DNA of 64,000 bases from Spirosoma sp. KCTC 42546. GTDB lineage: Bacteria; Bacteroidota; Bacteroidia; Cytophagales; Spirosomataceae. The notes under the pieces were generated by a model. It saw only the letters and a program-made list of their open reading frames with translations, was not told the DNA's origin and searched no databases. Made by a program: the position numbers and the translations under genes. Within the stretch, counting starts at the first letter, position 1. Every line of letters starts with the position of its first letter. The stretch lies in NCBI RefSeq assembly GCF_006965485.1, contig NZ_CP041360.1:1984001-2048000 (forward strand), given 5' to 3'. Below are positions 61,300 to 64,000 of this stretch, one piece after another.

Positions 61300-63885
61300 C
61301 TACCGCACCTTAAGGATGGTTGCCCGGCTCGATCTACCCGATGCATCGAAGCTTTTTAATGTCAACGTGCCCGAAACCTTTACTGGACCTGTATATAGTG
61401 CAGATTGTGCCGTTGGCTCAGTCCCATCGGTCGTATACCGAATGGCAAGACCAGGTAGTTCTACATTCGCTTTGAGCATGCCCTGCTCGATAATAGCACC
61501 CGGAAGCGGTAACCGATAATGATAACCGCCGTTGATCGTAGCTAGCCGGGGGAGTTCTTTTTGGGCGAGTGTATTGGCAAATATATTCCAGCCGGTACTC
61601 ATTGATTTTTCGCGCTCCTGCCGGTTTTCGATGGTCTCCCAGGGCCGCTCGGGTGCCCAGGCACTTTCGGCAAACCCCAGTAATTTAGGCAGGATATCAT
61701 ACTCGGCCATATCACGACCTTTAACGGTTTCGCTCCAGAGCTGACATTCTACACCCCGAACGTTTTTGCGGGCTTCGGGCTTCATTTTTTGTAGGCCTGC
61801 AAAATTTAAGGGCTTACCCATCGAATTTTTATAAGTTGTCTTAAACATATCGAACGGCGCAAATGCCCAGTTGTTGCGCGTATCAACATAGCCTGCCCAG
61901 TACAGACCTGGCTCCTGCGGATCGTTGTTATAGGCCATATCGAAATAAAAGTTCGATACATTACACAACACCACTGGATAACCGGCATTGGCCATCCGAT
62001 TGCCCAGATCCACATCAAACAGATTGTTCCAGACATAGGGTACCACGCCCTGGCCAACAAATTCAGGGTTCAATACCAGTTTTCCATCGGCTGCTTTGGT
62101 GAGTACAGCCTCTTCCCAGCCGTGTATTTCCAGATTACGTTTTTTGAGCCGTTTAACAAGGTTTCGGAAGAAATAAGTCTGCAGGTTTTTCGGGTCTTTG
62201 ATCGTTGGGTTATCTTTCAGGACTTTAGCCGCTATGGGCGATTTTGTCCAGACGCCTTCGGGCACTTCGTCGCCACCCGCGTGCATCACGTCCATGGGCA
62301 AACCGGCTTCTTTGTACATCTTCGTGATCTCATCAACCACTTTTTCATAGAAGTGGTAGGTCGACTCCTGTCCAACGCTCACCACATTGTCGGTGTACCC
62401 CTGTGCGGATAAATAAACGGATTTATCATTGGGGTCGATGAGTCGGTATTCATTGGCTTCTTTCTCGTTGCCCTCCTTCATCAATCGGTCATACCGGGCT
62501 TCCATAGCTTTAATGGCGGCTCTGGCATGGCCCGGCAAATTCACTTCCGGAATGACCTTGATATGGCGCGCTTTCGCGTACTTCAGGATTTCGATGAAAT
62601 CGGCTTTGGTGTAATACCCACTGCCGTATTTGCCTTCATCATAGGCTTTCGGGCCCGATCCGTAGGCCGGATGCAGCACTGGCGTTTCCTTGCCCGACGT
62701 ATGTTCCCGTTGTGCCCCTACTTTCGTTAGCTCAGGCAATCCGTCAATTTCGAGTCGCCAGCCTTCATCTTCCGTCGTATAAAACAGGAAGTGATTGACT
62801 TTGTAGACTGCCAGCAAATCCAGCAACCGAAGAATGGTTTCTTTGGTCTGGAAATTCCGGCTAACATCCAGGTGCATACCCCGGAAATGAAAGCGTGGCG
62901 CATCCTCAACCTGTACGTAGTTCAGGGCAATACTGGCCGACGGTTTAAGGTAGGTTGTGGTCGGGATCAACGCCAACATACTCTGAATGCCGTAGAAGAC
63001 ACCAGCCGCATCGCTACCCGTAATGGAAATGCCATTCCCGTCGATGCCTAACTGATACGCTTCTTTCGTAACGCCGTTGACACGAATAGTTCCCGTTTTC
63101 AGCGAAATGCCTTTGCCCGTTGGGGTTCCTGTTTTTACAGAAAAGTCGCTACCCGTTAGCGTTTTTAGTTTCTGACTCAGGAAATTCGCTTCATTTTCCA
63201 GGCTTTTATCTGCATAAATCGGCAGCGACGAATTGACGGTCAATATGCCTGTGCCCAACGTTAGTTTAACGGGTGCCGGTATGATTTTCTGAAGATTTTC
63301 GGTTGGAAGCAGGGAGGCCGTTCGATTCGTCTGGTACGTATGTTCGGGAGTTGGGAGCGGTTCCAGGTCGACCTTTCCACGTAGCATCTGCTCTCGCCGG
63401 GTAAACGGTTTGATGCTATAATTGGCTACCTGTACGATGTTTTCCTCCTTGCCGTCTTTGTCATAAAAAACAAAGTAAAGCCCCAGTGGAGCATCCGTGA
63501 CCTTATTGACGGCTTCGGTTCCCTCGTACAGAACGTCGATAGCGGCACCGGGTTTGAGACTAAAGCCAACCCTGGGCGTAAGTTTATACCAGTCTCCATT
63601 GATGTGCTGAACAGTAGCGGACTGGGGTGTTTTTGTTGGAAGAATAGGCCGGGGCGACATGTTGAAAAACAAGGCCCAGTTGGTGTCTGTCAATGGAAAA
63701 TTACTTTCATTGGCCAGGTGAAAGCGGGCTTCGAAACCCGTTTCGATCTCGGTGAAATTGCTGACCAGTTCCCAGGATACCGTTATTTTTTTTGCCTCTT
63801 CAACTGCCTGCTTTTCAGTGATACTACAACTGCTGAAACAGAGGAAAACAAGCGTGCTGAGGGTGGCAAAAAAAGTAGTTCGCAT
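61300..63885 (-). CDS. Family 20 beta-N-acetylhexosaminidase, lipoprotein
   Basis: 861 residues with a lipoprotein-type signal (LVFLCFSSC, Cys20). Domains in order: CHB_HEX-type carbohydrate-binding domain (about 30-190), GH20b (about 200-330, PAPVKLTLGTGILTV), catalytic TIM barrel (about 335-760) with FRGMHLDVSRNFQ, PEVNLPGHARAAIKAM and the catalytic pair Asp539-Glu540 in HAGGDEVPEG, and a C-terminal FN3-like module (LAIRYTTDGTEPTAQS). It releases GlcNAc from chito-oligosaccharides or N-glycans at the cell surface or in the periplasm. It is the first gene in the cluster, 62 bp before the ROK kinase. Confidence 0.95.
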   Translation of the reverse strand: MRTTFFATLSTLVFLCFSSCSITEKQAVEEAKKITVSWELVSNFTEIETGFEARFHLANESNFPLTDTNWALFFNMSPRPILPTKTPQSATVQHINGDWYKLTPRVGFSLKPGAAIDVLYEGTEAVNKVTDAPLGLYFVFYDKDGKEENIVQVANYSIKPFTRREQMLRGKVDLEPLPTPEHTYQTNRTASLLPTENLQKIIPAPVKLTLGTGILTVNSSLPIYADKSLENEANFLSQKLKTLTGSDFSVKTGTPTGKGISLKTGTIRVNGVTKEAYQLGIDGNGISITGSDAAGVFYGIQSMLALIPTTTYLKPSASIALNYVQVEDAPRFHFRGMHLDVSRNFQTKETILRLLDLLAVYKVNHFLFYTTEDEGWRLEIDGLPELTKVGAQREHTSGKETPVLHPAYGSGPKAYDEGKYGSGYYTKADFIEILKYAKARHIKVIPEVNLPGHARAAIKAMEARYDRLMKEGNEKEANEYRLIDPNDKSVYLSAQGYTDNVVSVGQESTYHFYEKVVDEITKMYKEAGLPMDVMHAGGDEVPEGVWTKSPIAAKVLKDNPTIKDPKNLQTYFFRNLVKRLKKRNLEIHGWEEAVLTKAADGKLVLNPEFVGQGVVPYVWNNLFDVDLGNRMANAGYPVVLCNVSNFYFDMAYNNDPQEPGLYWAGYVDTRNNWAFAPFDMFKTTYKNSMGKPLNFAGLQKMKPEARKNVRGVECQLWSETVKGRDMAEYDILPKLLGFAESAWAPERPWETIENRQEREKSMSTGWNIFANTLAQKELPRLATINGGYHYRLPLPGAIIEQGMLKANVELPGLAIRYTTDGTEPTAQSALYTGPVKVSGTLTLKSFDASGRSSRATILKVR

Positions 63886-64000
63886 AAATCCTTAGGTTAA
63901 GTAGCCTTTATAGTACTCAAATCAGTAGTAAAGATACCATTGCTTTTAGCGGGCTTTTTACAACTTTTTGATGGTACAGCAACAAAAGCGGCTTATTTCT
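63886..64000 (-). other. Upstream region of the GH20 gene
   Basis: The 115 bp before the GH20 start code for nothing visible. On the minus strand TATCTTTA (63929-63936) is one base from the TAnnTTTG box, so a promoter is possible, but the -33 element is not at the right distance. Confidence 0.3.

Overview
The window looks like chromosomal DNA from a Bacteroidota bacterium, most likely a Cytophagales member of the Spirosoma/Dyadobacter kind. The evidence is a set of lineage-typical proteins: a T9SS type B (gliding-motility) C-terminal domain with SprB-like repeats, a DUF5686 outer-membrane protein, a TonB-dependent receptor with a CarboxypepD_reg-like N-terminus, LytS/LytTR signalling, a PadR plus prefix-domain permease pair, and occasional TAnnTTTG -7 promoter elements. 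Genus is an inference. I found no rRNA, tRNA, CRISPR, transposase or phage gene.

Region by region: (1) 1-9.4 kb: the 3' part of a phosphoketolase followed on the same strand by three P-type ATPases of three different subfamilies (Ca2+-type, an uncharacterised type, Mg2+-type). (2) 9.7-17.2 kb: a seven-PAS soluble histidine kinase, a small outer-membrane barrel and a TonB-dependent receptor. (3) 17.2-28 kb: a broken Crp/Fnr-family gene, a Nudix-fold transcription regulator, and a loose set of sugar genes (TolB-like propeller, Tat-exported Gfo/Idh/MocA oxidoreductase, ThuA-like protein, DUF1080 protein, GH28) with an MDR reductase and a B12-binding radical SAM protein. (4) 28-39.5 kb: hydrolase, secreted Ig-like and T9SS proteins, a nucleotidyltransferase, pth, pyrR, DUF5686, and a LytTR regulator. 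(5) 39.6-48.7 kb: two tandem LytS-type kinases, FAD monooxygenase, FdhD, a divergent lipid kinase/App1 phosphatase pair, and an FdhF/YdeP molybdoenzyme that FdhD probably matures. (6) 48.8-53.3 kb: PadR-permease pair and a DegT/DnrJ aminotransferase. (7) 53.5-64 kb: an orphan GH-like secreted protein, then a minus-strand cluster of GH20 hexosaminidase, ROK kinase, MFS permease, XylR-type regulator and serine hydrolase that reads as an amino-sugar (GlcNAc-type) scavenging locus.

The most unusual structure is not protein-coding. The intergenic spaces repeatedly hold long, often perfect inverted repeats (27-33 bp stems). Two spacers that bracket one gene (53.27-53.50 and 55.91-56.15 kb) hold two or three nested or side-by-side stems each. 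A related small palindromic repeat lies inside the reading frame of the molybdoenzyme gene. Other leads are the P-type ATPase with an unusual sixth membrane segment, the Crp/Fnr pseudogene, and a cluster of GTCATT/AATGAC motifs between the lipid kinase and lipid phosphatase genes.
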